Positions 7,989 through 15,816 of a stretch of DNA of 64,000 bases are shown one piece after another; the first letter of the stretch is position 1, and every line of letters starts with the position of its first letter. A program made the position numbers and the translations under genes. The stretch is from contig NZ_UHCT01000001.1 of NCBI RefSeq assembly GCF_900458435.1, positions 124,001 to 188,000 of the forward strand. The letters run 5' to 3'. The notes below the pieces were generated by a model. The model made no database searches, had not been told where the DNA came from, and saw only the letters and a list, made by a program, of their open reading frames with translations. Source of the DNA: Staphylococcus carnosus. Its GTDB lineage: Bacteria > Bacillota > Bacilli > Staphylococcales > Staphylococcaceae.

Positions 7989-9428
7989 TTATGCATCTAA
8001 TGAAAGTGAAATATATTTCAATTCTAAGAAACCATCTAATCCATAATGTCCGCCTTCACGTCCCATCCCGCTTTCTTTGATACCGCCGAATGGTGCTTGT
8101 GGGACACTTAATTGAGTACCATTTACACCAATCATTCCGAAATCTAATTGTTCACTGACTTGATAGACAGTATTTACATTGTTTGAGAAGAAGTAAGCTG
8201 CTAAACCATACGGAGAAGCATTAGCAATTTTAATAGCTTCAGCAATTGTATCGAAAGAAATAATGGGTGCTACGGGTCCGAATATTTCTTCTTTAGCAAT
8301 AGACATCTCTGGTTTAACATTTGTGACGACTGTAGGTTGATAAAACAAGTCAGAAGGTGAATTCTCAACTTTTTTACCGCCAGTAGCAATATTTGCACCC
8401 GCTTTTTCAGCTTCACTTACGAGTTTTTCAACTTTTTCGATAGCTCCTGAATTAATTAATGGACCGACTTGAACATCCTTTTGATTACCAGGACCAACTC
8501 TTAACTGTGTCACACGCTCAATAACCTTAGTTATAAGTTCATCTTTAACTTCGCTTTGCGCAAGCACTGTATTAATGCCATTGCACATCTGCCCTGTATT
8601 TTCGAATTTATTTTCTACAATTGCATCTGCTGCTTTATCTAAGTCTGCATCATTTAACACGATAACTGGTGCATTTCCGCCAAGTTCTAAAGAGATACGT
8701 TTCACTTGATCAGCAGCTTTTTTCATCAATAACTTTCCAATGTCTGTAGAGCCGGTGAAAGAAATTTTGCTGACACGACGGTCATTTAAAAGTGTCTCAG
8801 AAATAAGTGATGACTTGCCTGTTATCAAATTTGCTGCACCATTATCGATGCCAGTTGCCATTAATTCATCCAAAATAGCAATCGCTATACGCGGTGTTTC
8901 ACTAGACGGTTTAACGATAACTGTACATCCTGCTGCAAGTGCGGGTGATACTTTTCTAGCTACCATAGCACCTGGGAAATTCCATGGTGTGATAAGTGCG
9001 CAAACCCCTACAGGTTGTTTAATGACTGAAATTCGTTGGTTAGGTGAAGAGGGTGGAATAATCTCACCGTATATCCGTTTTCCTTCTTCAGCATTCCATT
9101 TAATGAATTGAGCACACCCTTCAATCTCTCCTAAAGATTCGCCATAAGGCTTACCTTGTTCTTCAGTCATGATAGAAGCGAGTTTTTCTTTTTTTTGAAG
9201 TAAGTTATCAGCCCATGCATGTAAATATTCAGCACGTTCAGCAGCTGTTAATTTTGACCAAGAAGAGAACGCTTGATATGAAGCATCAATTGCATCATTG
9301 ATTAAACCTTCAGTTACGCTAGGCACTTCTCCGATCACTTCGTTTGTTGCTGGGTTAGTGACTTTCAAGGTGTTGTCAGTTTGAACTTTCTTGCCATTAA
9401 TCCAATTATGATTCAAATTATCTACCAT
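7989..9428 (-). CDS. NAD(P)-dependent aldehyde dehydrogenase
   Basis: 479-aa aldehyde dehydrogenase close to the GabD/PuuC class. The cofactor motif is FTGSTDIG (about residue 225), the general base Glu is in SLELGGNAP (about 250), and the catalytic Cys is in NTGQMCNG (about 285). EEIFGPVAPI and the C-terminal PFGGIKESGMGREGG are also present. It is the first gene of the operon with the glutamine-synthetase-like ligase and SDR, and is preceded by AAGGAGG. Its leader contains a terminator and ANTAR-type hexaloop like the one before eutH. In a gamma-glutamylation route it would oxidise the gamma-glutamyl aldehyde to the acid. Class is sure; substrate is inference from context. Confidence 0.9.
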   Translation of the reverse strand: MVDNLNHNWINGKKVQTDNTLKVTNPATNEVIGEVPSVTEGLINDAIDASYQAFSSWSKLTAAERAEYLHAWADNLLQKKEKLASIMTEEQGKPYGESLGEIEGCAQFIKWNAEEGKRIYGEIIPPSSPNQRISVIKQPVGVCALITPWNFPGAMVARKVSPALAAGCTVIVKPSSETPRIAIAILDELMATGIDNGAANLITGKSSLISETLLNDRRVSKISFTGSTDIGKLLMKKAADQVKRISLELGGNAPVIVLNDADLDKAADAIVENKFENTGQMCNGINTVLAQSEVKDELITKVIERVTQLRVGPGNQKDVQVGPLINSGAIEKVEKLVSEAEKAGANIATGGKKVENSPSDLFYQPTVVTNVKPEMSIAKEEIFGPVAPIISFDTIAEAIKIANASPYGLAAYFFSNNVNTVYQVSEQLDFGMIGVNGTQLSVPQAPFGGIKESGMGREGGHYGLDGFLELKYISLSLDA

Positions 9429-9543
9429 ATAAATCTCCTCCTTAACACAAAAAGAGGCCTACACAGATATCCTTTAAGGATACTGTATAAGCCTCTTTGC
9501 TCAATTAAATTCACTTGTATATTTCAGAAAGTCTAGCGACTTA
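9429..9543 (-). promoter_or_regulatory. ANTAR-type leader of the aldehyde dehydrogenase/ligase/SDR operon
   Basis: On the minus strand, a hairpin GAGC-AAAGAG-GCTT (9502 down to 9489) has a hexaloop with A at position 1 and G at 4. It overlaps the 5' arm of an intrinsic terminator. AAGTGAAT (9516 down to 9509) lies 6 bases upstream. The same blocks in the same order occur in the eutH leader (AAGTGAAT, then AGCAAAGAtGCTTA), although the terminator stems otherwise differ in sequence. This points to control of both transcripts by the ANTAR protein encoded at 3511-4101. Confidence 0.75.
9449..9495 (-). terminator. Regulated leader terminator upstream of the aldehyde dehydrogenase gene
   Basis: Read on the minus strand, GAGGC (9495-9491) pairs with GCCTC (9458-9454), with further pairing inside (TATCC / GGATA at the tip), followed by TTTTT (9453-9449). 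The ribosome site AAGGAGG of the dehydrogenase gene comes right after it, so this terminator controls entry into the operon. Confidence 0.8.
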
Positions 9544-9549
9544 AAAACA

Positions 9550-9600
9550 ATGTTACTAAATATTCAGAACCTTGTCAATATTCAATCTCTAGATTATACT
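9550..9600. promoter_or_regulatory. Overlapping divergent promoters sharing a -35 region
   Basis: Minus strand: TTGACA (9578-9573), 17 bases, then TAACAT (9555-9550), driving the aldehyde dehydrogenase operon. Plus strand: TTGTCA (9572-9577), 17 bases, then TATACT (9595-9600), driving the M20 gene at 9633. The two -35 boxes are the two strands of the same seven bases, so the two units would compete or share control. Confidence 0.6.
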
Positions 9601-9632
9601 GTGACCTAACTTAAAAGAGAGAAGGGATTTCT

Positions 9633-10712
9633 ATGACAAAGACATTAGACTTATTGAAATCGTTAATTGAATTTGACAGTTCAACCAAAGATGAAGCGAA
9701 TAAAACACTCCAATTTTGTAAAAATTGGTTGGAGCAAGAAGGACTAGAACCCGTACGATTATCCAACGAAGGATTTGATTCTCTTATTTGTAATGTTGGA
9801 GCAGGAGAAAAAAGATTAATTTTGAATGGTCATTTAGATGTAGTGAGTGGTAATCCTAATCAATTTGAACCTAAGGTTGAAGGGAATAAGATTTATGGTC
9901 GCGGATCAGCAGACATGAAAGCAGGTGTAAGTGCCATGATGAGTGCTCTGAGCGAGTTGCAACATAAAGATTTAGGTAATACATCTGTTCAGTTGCAGCT
10001 TGTAACGGATGAAGAAATCGGCGGAAAACATGGTGCTAATTTCTTAACAGATCAAGGTTATTTAGGGGATTTTGTCATTTGTGGAGAACCGACTCAATTA
10101 GGAATCGGTTACCAAGCTAAGGGAATATTGCAAGTGGATATTCATTTGAAGGGAAAATCTGCACATGGCAGCCGACCTTGGGAAGGGGATAATGCAATTG
10201 AAAAGGCATTGGAAACATATCAAAAAATATTGAATTTGCCTTTTGCTAAAGAATCTACAGAATTGTTTGAAGGTCCATCTATTAATCTAGCCAAAATAAG
10301 AGGGGGATCTGTTTATAACAAAGTGCCGGATGAAGCGGTTATTTCGTATGATATAAGATTTTTGCCAGGTCAAAGCGAAAAAGAAATTTTAAAGCAAATT
10401 GAAAATGAAATTGATGGTGAAATTTCAATTCATTTGTCTGGTGCTTCAGTAATGAATGAAACAGATAATCCGTTCATACAAAAATTGGTTACAGAAATTT
10501 CGCAAGAAACGCATCAATCACCTGAATCAGTGAAGTTATTCGGACAACACGGATTTGCAGATACAAGATATTTCGCTAGATTTGGAACGCCAGCCGTTGA
10601 ATTTGGTCCGTCAGGTGCAGCTTGGCATGGAGATGGTGAGTATGCAGAGATTGATTCTATAAAAATCTATAAAGATATCTTAGTGAGATTTGCAGAATCT
10701 TTTTCAAATTAA
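9633..10712 (+). CDS. M20 family metallo-amidohydrolase (ArgE/DapE type)
   Basis: 359-aa zinc amidohydrolase. It shows the M20 metal ligands in order: LNGHLDVV (HxD), GRGSADMKAG (bridging Asp), DEEIGG (catalytic Glu-Glu), GEPT, and a late His in GAAWHGDGE. A dimerisation domain, with SAHGSRPWEGDNAIE, lies at about residues 170-280. The family removes acyl or aminoacyl groups from amino acids. The gene is divergent from the aldehyde dehydrogenase operon with an overlapping promoter, so it may cleave the end product (for example a gamma-glutamyl amino acid). A second, very similar gene lies at 39116-40219. Family secure; substrate unknown. Confidence 0.85.
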   Translation: MTKTLDLLKSLIEFDSSTKDEANKTLQFCKNWLEQEGLEPVRLSNEGFDSLICNVGAGEKRLILNGHLDVVSGNPNQFEPKVEGNKIYGRGSADMKAGVSAMMSALSELQHKDLGNTSVQLQLVTDEEIGGKHGANFLTDQGYLGDFVICGEPTQLGIGYQAKGILQVDIHLKGKSAHGSRPWEGDNAIEKALETYQKILNLPFAKESTELFEGPSINLAKIRGGSVYNKVPDEAVISYDIRFLPGQSEKEILKQIENEIDGEISIHLSGASVMNETDNPFIQKLVTEISQETHQSPESVKLFGQHGFADTRYFARFGTPAVEFGPSGAAWHGDGEYAEIDSIKIYKDILVRFAESFSN

Positions 10713-10720
10713 TTATGTAA

Positions 10721-10762
10721 AAAAGTGTGAATGCTTAGGAAAAATGACATTCATACTTTTAA
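10721..10762 (+). terminator. Terminator after the first M20 gene
   Basis: AAAGTGTGAATG (10722-10733) pairs with CATTCATACTTT (10748-10759) with one G-U pair. T-rich sequence follows. Confidence 0.8.
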
Positions 10763-10891
10763 TTTTTAAATTTTTAAAGTAATTGAAAATAAAATACATT
10801 TCAAATCTGAATATTCACAATATTAAAACGTTATGGTATTCTATATCTATTCGAAAGGGCTTACAAAAGAATATAAACAAGGGGCGATTTT

Positions 10892-12199
10892 ATGAATTTA
10901 GCGATTTTAGGATTCATCATGATTATCGTGTTTATGGTTTTAATCATGAGCAGAAAAATGTCAGCATTAGTGGCATTAATTGTAGTACCAGTAGTTTTTG
11001 GCTTAATCGGGGGATTTTATTCAAGCTTAGGAAAAGACATTTTAGAGGGCTTAACAACTGTAGCTCCAACTGGAATTATGTTGATATTTGCAATTTTGTA
11101 TTTTGGAGTCATGATTGATGCAGGGTTATTCAACCCCATCATCCGTATCATTATGAAAGGAGTTAAAGGAGACCCAGTTAAAATTACAATTGGAACAGTA
11201 GCTTTGGCTTCCATCGTTGCATTAGATGGGGATGGCACGACAACATTTATTATCACAGTCACAGCAATGATGCCGCTTTATAAGAAAATGGGGATGAACC
11301 TATACATATTATCTACATTAGCTTTATTATCAATTGGTGTAATGAATATGACACCTTGGGGAGGACCGACAGCACGTGCAATTTCTTCCTTACAGCTTAC
11401 CACTGAAGAAGTCTTTACCCCTATTATTCCAGTGATGGTTGCAGGTATTTTATTTGCTTTCTTTGCCGCATATGTTTTAGGTACACGTGAAAGAAAAAGA
11501 ATTGGTATTCAAAATAATTTATCTCTTACATTAGACGAAATGAATAATGCTAATGGTACAGACGAAGACGATAAAGAACTTTTAAGACCGAAATTGACAA
11601 TTATTAATGCTGTATTAACAATTGCGTTGTTGGTCGCATTGATTACTAGCTTTTTGCCAATTCCTGTTCTCTTTATGCTTGGCTTTGCAGTGGCGCTTAT
11701 TATTAATTACCCACATTTGAATATACAATCTGAAATTATCAAACGCCATGCAGGAAATGTTTTAGCTGTTGTAAGTTTAGTTTTTGCATCAGGAGTTTTC
11801 ACTGGTGTAATGAGTGGGACAAAAATGGTGGATGCAATGGCTGGCTCTTTAGTAAATATTGTGCCAGATGCAATGGGAAATCATTTTGCTTTAATTACCG
11901 CAGTTTTGAGTATGCCTTTTACTTACTTCATGGCTAATGATCCATTTTATTATGGTATCCTTCCGATACTGGCGGAATCTGCACATCAATTTGGAATCTC
12001 TAAAGCCATGATGGCAAGAGCATCTATTTTAGGACAACCTTTACACGTGCTAAGCCCGTTATATGCAGCAGGTTATTTATTGGTTGGTATGCTTGGTATC
12101 GATTATGGTACTAACCAAAAAATTGTCATGAAGTGGGCAATAGGGTCATCATTATTTATGATTTTAGTGGCCGGTTTGATAGGGATTATTGCATTTTAA
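10892..12199 (+). CDS. CitMHS-family metal-carboxylate:proton symporter
   Basis: 435-aa membrane protein with about 11-12 hydrophobic helices, matching the CitMHS family (Bacillus CitM/CitH), which imports citrate or related carboxylates as metal complexes. Conserved stretches include LIFAILYFGVMIDAGLF (about 65-80), IVALDGDGTTTFIIT (about 108) and MTPWGGPTARA (about 150). A charged cytoplasmic loop (DEDDKELLRPK) lies in the middle. The ribosome site AAGGGGCG precedes ATG 10892. It stands alone between two terminators. The cargo might be citrate, or a carboxylate made by the preceding catabolic genes; the sequence does not decide. Confidence 0.85.
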   Translation: MNLAILGFIMIIVFMVLIMSRKMSALVALIVVPVVFGLIGGFYSSLGKDILEGLTTVAPTGIMLIFAILYFGVMIDAGLFNPIIRIIMKGVKGDPVKITIGTVALASIVALDGDGTTTFIITVTAMMPLYKKMGMNLYILSTLALLSIGVMNMTPWGGPTARAISSLQLTTEEVFTPIIPVMVAGILFAFFAAYVLGTRERKRIGIQNNLSLTLDEMNNANGTDEDDKELLRPKLTIINAVLTIALLVALITSFLPIPVLFMLGFAVALIINYPHLNIQSEIIKRHAGNVLAVVSLVFASGVFTGVMSGTKMVDAMAGSLVNIVPDAMGNHFALITAVLSMPFTYFMANDPFYYGILPILAESAHQFGISKAMMARASILGQPLHVLSPLYAAGYLLVGMLGIDYGTNQKIVMKWAIGSSLFMILVAGLIGIIAF

Positions 12200-12214
12200 A
12201 TTAAAAAGAAGACA

Positions 12215-12252
12215 AAAGATGGTAACAACATTTAAAAGGTTACCATCTTTTT
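12215..12252 (+). terminator. Terminator after the CitMHS transporter
   Basis: AAAGATGGTAAC (12215-12226) and GTTACCATCTTT (12239-12250) are exact inverted repeats, followed by T residues. Confidence 0.9.
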
Positions 12253-12318
12253 ATTTGTCAAATAAATCTGAAAAATGGTAACGTACTTTTAATTATAAAA
12301 AATAAGGGAGGTTATGGA

Positions 12319-13233
12319 ATGCAACAACTATTAAAATGGAGACCTTATATTTTAACAATAATAGGTGCAGCCTGTTGGGGAATAATTGGATTGTTTATTC
12401 AACCATTGTACAACAGAGGGTTTACAGCTTGGGATGTGGTTACTATTCGAGGTGTATTGACGTTTATTTTTTTAATTGTATTTATGCTAGTGTCAAATCC
12501 CAAATCATTAAAATCAAGATGGCAAGATCACTTTTATTTTGCAGGTGCAGGAATTTTAAGTATGGTATTCTTCAATTATTTATATTTTGAAATATTTTCA
12601 CAATCTTCTTTATCACTTGCGGTAACTTTGCTTTATACAGGCCCTATTTTTGTAACCATACTTAGTCGAATTTTCTTCAAAGAATCCTTGAATTCTAATA
12701 AAATTATTGCGCTGATTTTATCTATAACAGGGTGTGGTTTCGTTGTTGGATTATTGCCTTCATTCAAAGTTGAAGTAAGCATTAAGATAATTGTGACAGG
12801 TATTCTTTCAGGGGTATGTTATTCACTTTATACAATTTTAACAAAGCCTGTGACAAAGCGTTATTCTGCTTTAACGATTACGACTTATAACTTTCTATAT
12901 ACTAGCCTCTTCATGATAATTTTCAGTAAAACACCTTCTAAAATTCAAAAATTTGCACATCCAGACGTTATTGGTGCTTCTATCGGTCTGGCATTTATTT
13001 CAACAGTAATGGCTTATATTCTTTATACAGCAGGCCTTAAACATCTAGAAGCCAGTAAAGCTTCAATTCTGGCAACACTAGAACCAATTGTAGCGATTTT
13101 ATGCGGAGTTATTTTTTTAGGAGATATATTAAATACGTGGCAAATTTTGGGGATTATCACTGTAATGTGTGCAACTATTATTGTAGGTAAAAATCCTCGT
13201 GTAAAAGGGCAAGAAGCTTTAAGTAGATATTAA
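12319..13233 (+). CDS. EamA/DMT-family permease
   Basis: 304-aa protein with ten hydrophobic segments arranged as two EamA repeats. The first repeat has AACWGIIGLFIQPLY, the second GILSGVCYSLYTILTKP, and the family end TLEPIVAILCGVIFLGD is near residue 255. These drug/metabolite-type transporters usually export amino acids or metabolites. GGGAGG lies before ATG 12319. A parS-like site and a TetR gene on the same strand follow. Substrate unknown. Confidence 0.85.
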   Translation: MQQLLKWRPYILTIIGAACWGIIGLFIQPLYNRGFTAWDVVTIRGVLTFIFLIVFMLVSNPKSLKSRWQDHFYFAGAGILSMVFFNYLYFEIFSQSSLSLAVTLLYTGPIFVTILSRIFFKESLNSNKIIALILSITGCGFVVGLLPSFKVEVSIKIIVTGILSGVCYSLYTILTKPVTKRYSALTITTYNFLYTSLFMIIFSKTPSKIQKFAHPDVIGASIGLAFISTVMAYILYTAGLKHLEASKASILATLEPIVAILCGVIFLGDILNTWQILGIITVMCATIIVGKNPRVKGQEALSRY

Positions 13234-13252
13234 TCATTAATGTCCGAAAAAA

Positions 13253-13268
13253 TGTTTCGCGTGAAACT
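13253..13268. other. parS-like chromosome-segregation site
   Basis: TGTTTCGCGTGAAACT matches the 16-base Firmicute parS consensus TGTTTCACGTGAAACA at 14 positions, and 13 of the 14 core positions. It lies in an intergenic gap, as many parS sites do. ParB (Spo0J) would bind it, and such sites cluster around the replication origin. This is a one-copy match read by eye and could be a degenerate or chance site. Confidence 0.5.
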
Positions 13269-13400
13269 TCTTCTTTCAATCTATACTATATAATTAACTG
13301 TACAATGTAGATTAAAAGTGTTTTAATATCATTATAATTTGATTTTATTATATAGGAAACGTCTGTCATAGAAGAGACACAGTAGAAAGAGTGGGTTAAG

Positions 13401-13952
13401 ATGAATAAATTAGATTTACGTGTCGTGCGTACAAGAAAATTATTATTAGGCGGTTTATATGAATTGCTGGAAGAAAAAGAGTTTTCTAAACTTACTATCG
13501 ACCAAATTTGCGATCGTTCTATGGTTCACAGAACAACCTTTTATAAGCATTTTCACGATAAATACGAATTGCTCGAAGTGCTGTTGAATAACTTGAGCGA
13601 AGAGTACTTTTCATATGATTTCAAGGAGCGAATCAATCACCCATTTAGAGTGAAAGAGAATGCTTTTGAAGGTTCAAAGGAATTTCATCGTATACTGATT
13701 AAGCAAAAAAATGACAAAGAATTTAACGATTTAATATTTTCACATTTCATTAAACTCATACAGCAAGACGTGAAAGATAATATGGAACTTATAGAAAAAG
13801 ATCCATCTGTGCCAGATGATTTAGTTTTCTATTTGTATGGTGGTGCTATTAAAGGATTTTCAAAATGGATTGAAAATAGCAGCGCAAAAATCACGGCAGA
13901 AGAAGCAGATGATGTTTTTCATAAGATGGTAAATATAAAAGCAAAAGAATAA
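13401..13952 (+). CDS. TetR-family transcriptional regulator
   Basis: 183-aa regulator. The N-terminal helix-turn-helix (about residues 10-58: LTIDQICDRSMVHRTTFYKHFHDKYELL) is classic TetR, and the C-terminal helical part resembles TetR_C-type ligand domains. The start has AGAAAGAGTG upstream. It has its own terminator. It follows the EamA permease on the same strand, so it may control that exporter or itself; no operator is clear by eye. Confidence 0.85.
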   Translation: MNKLDLRVVRTRKLLLGGLYELLEEKEFSKLTIDQICDRSMVHRTTFYKHFHDKYELLEVLLNNLSEEYFSYDFKERINHPFRVKENAFEGSKEFHRILIKQKNDKEFNDLIFSHFIKLIQQDVKDNMELIEKDPSVPDDLVFYLYGGAIKGFSKWIENSSAKITAEEADDVFHKMVNIKAKE

Positions 13953-13963
13953 TGGTTAATATA

Positions 13964-14004
13964 AATGTGCAGCTCTATAAACACTGGAGTTGTGCATTTT
14001 TTAA
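13964..14004 (+). terminator. Terminator after the TetR gene
   Basis: AATGTGCAGCTC (13964-13975) pairs with GAGTTGTGCATT (13987-13998), including three G-U pairs, and is followed by TTTT. Confidence 0.75.
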
Positions 14005-14020
14005 TTAGGGGGGGTAAGTG

Positions 14021-14050
14021 TGAGGTTTGTCTGAAGTAAGACTGAAGGAG
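14021..14050 (+). repeat. Interspersed short repeat, copy 1
   Basis: Contains GGTTTGTCTGAAGT followed by AAGACTGAAG, lying just after the TetR terminator. The same two blocks occur in inverted orientation at 40300-40334. Confidence 0.5.
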
Positions 14051-14189
14051 GCTTAAAAACTCGTTTTTCTAAAAGAATGACATAATAAAAGATACTAGAT
14101 AAATTATTAAATTAAATTCAAAGAAATATAGCGGACATAAACTAATTTAACTATAATAAAGATAATACATCATTGGAGGAAAACAGCTT

Positions 14190-14825
14190 ATGAAAAATTA
14201 TAAAAGTACGGAAGATTCTAAAACGCATTCTCATTCTGAAACTTCAAATCATAAACCGTCAGATTCGACAAAGAAAATGATATTTTGGATTATTATAGGA
14301 ATAATAGGTGCAGCATTGATTATAGGAATTGTGTATATTGCCTTTATGATTTTCAGTCAAGAAAATCATAGTGAACACAAAAGTAATAATCAGACTAAAA
14401 ATAAAACTGAAAAACAACTGCCGAAAACACATAAAGTTAATATCAATGTAAAGTCTCAAGAATTTAATCAGAACTTTATGCAATCACCTAACCCAGAAGG
14501 ATATAAAGGTTTTAAAATCGGTACTTCTAAATCAAAGATTGAAAAGAAATTTGGTAAATCTGAAGGAGTTAGAGAAGTAAATGGCAACGATGCTCAACAA
14601 TATGGTGATATTGCTATAAGTTATAATTTAGAAGATAAGGTAGACCATGTATATGTAGCACCACGTCAAATGACTAAAAAAGAATTCACAAAACTTTATG
14701 ATGAACCAGATGAAATTAAAGGGGATATTTGGTACTATAACGCAAATTATTATAATGGTTTCACCATTAAAGTTTTTACAAGTCAACAATATATCAAAGC
14801 TATAGAGAATGTACCGCAAATATAA
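14190..14825 (+). CDS. Single-pass membrane protein with extracellular domain shared with the 46.3-kb protein
   Basis: 211 aa. A short polar N-terminus is followed by one membrane helix (about residues 30-55: MIFWIIIGIIGAALIIGIVY), a low-complexity Lys/Asn linker, and an exported C-terminal domain of about 120 residues. That domain (GFKIGTSKSKIEKKFGKSEG, then NDAQQYGDIAISY, then ENVPQI at the end) is clearly homologous to the C-terminal half of the protein at 46289-47026. The repeated G-x-x-I-G-x-(S/T)-K pattern resembles SmpA/OmlA-like folds. It lacks the zinc ribbon of the other copy. GGAGG precedes ATG 14190. Function unknown; a role in the cell envelope is likely. Confidence 0.75.
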   Translation: MKNYKSTEDSKTHSHSETSNHKPSDSTKKMIFWIIIGIIGAALIIGIVYIAFMIFSQENHSEHKSNNQTKNKTEKQLPKTHKVNINVKSQEFNQNFMQSPNPEGYKGFKIGTSKSKIEKKFGKSEGVREVNGNDAQQYGDIAISYNLEDKVDHVYVAPRQMTKKEFTKLYDEPDEIKGDIWYYNANYYNGFTIKVFTSQQYIKAIENVPQI

Positions 14826-15126
14826 TAATTAAAAGCAACCTGTAAAAGGAGAACTTAAAGAAAGAATAGTTATCCATTTATAGGTTGTATTTTGTTTAGA
14901 ACAATAAATGTGAATATAAATATAAAGAAAACGTAAAGGATAGATTAACAATTTATGTAGATTTTAAATTTTCGTTGAAATCGCATTATTATTGGAATAA
15001 CGTTGTTAAATAATTAGAAATTGAAGTCATTTTAAATTTTTTTGGAAAAATTTGAAATTTACATACAAAAGAGTGACACAATACTATATAATTATATTGA
15101 TAATACATATATTGCGGAGGGAAATT
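14826..15126. other. Intergenic region upstream of the capsule operon
   Basis: About 300 bases with no coding sequence. A weak CAACCT/AGGTTG hairpin with a long loop (about 14838-14888) may end the preceding gene. TATAAT (15087-15092) could be the -10 box of the capsule promoter, but no good -35 box lies 16-18 bases before it, as for an activator-dependent promoter. I see no further structure. Confidence 0.4.
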
Positions 15127-15798
15127 ATGGAAAAAACGATTGACTTAAGTAAGTTGATTAAAATTCTTAAGAAAAATTTGAAATGGTTGATTATTTTACC
15201 TTTGGTTTTTCTTGTAGTAGGTATGATTCTGACATTTTTTGTTATCAAACCAGAATATGAAGCATCAACACAAGTTCTAGTGAATCAAAAAGAAAAGAAT
15301 AGTGACATGATGGCTCAACAAGTACAATCCAATATTCAATTAGTTAAAACATACTCTGAGATTATTAAAAGTCCAAGAATACTGGATAAAGTTTCAAAAA
15401 AATTAAATGGAAAATATTCAAGTAAAGAAATATCTGGAATGTTAACAGTTAATAACCAAGCAGAATCTCAAATAATGAATATCACAGTAAAAAGTAAAAA
15501 CAAAAAAGATGCGAAAAACATTGCTAATACAATTGCCAAAGTATTCAGTAAAGACGCTGACCAAATAATGAGTATTGATAACGTTTCAATTCTTTCTAAA
15601 GCCGATTCTGCTACAAAAGTAAGCCCTAAACCTGCTATAAATGCAATTATTAGTTTATTTTTGGGAATCATAGTAGCCCTTGTTTTGATTTCATTTAAAG
15701 AAATATTAGATAGAAGAATTAAAACAGAAGAAGAGGCAGAAGAATTATTAGATTTACCAGTATTAGGATCTATTCCAGAATTTATGAAAAACAAATAG
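15127..15798 (+). CDS. capA: CapA: capsule chain-length regulator and kinase activator
   Basis: 223-aa Wzz-type membrane protein. It has a short cytoplasmic N-terminus, TM1 (about 20-42), an extracellular domain (45-165), TM2 (about 170-190: AINAIISLFLGIIVALVLISF) and a cytoplasmic tail that in staphylococci activates the CapB tyrosine kinase. YEASTQVLVNQKE after TM1 is family-typical. ATG 15127 is chosen because GGAGGG lies just before it; a longer in-frame reading from 15052 has no ribosome site. It is the first gene of a rightward capsule operon with capB close behind. Confidence 0.9.
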   Translation: MEKTIDLSKLIKILKKNLKWLIILPLVFLVVGMILTFFVIKPEYEASTQVLVNQKEKNSDMMAQQVQSNIQLVKTYSEIIKSPRILDKVSKKLNGKYSSKEISGMLTVNNQAESQIMNITVKSKNKKDAKNIANTIAKVFSKDADQIMSIDNVSILSKADSATKVSPKPAINAIISLFLGIIVALVLISFKEILDRRIKTEEEAEELLDLPVLGSIPEFMKNK

Positions 15799-15816
15799 AG
15801 GAGTTTGTATGAAATT

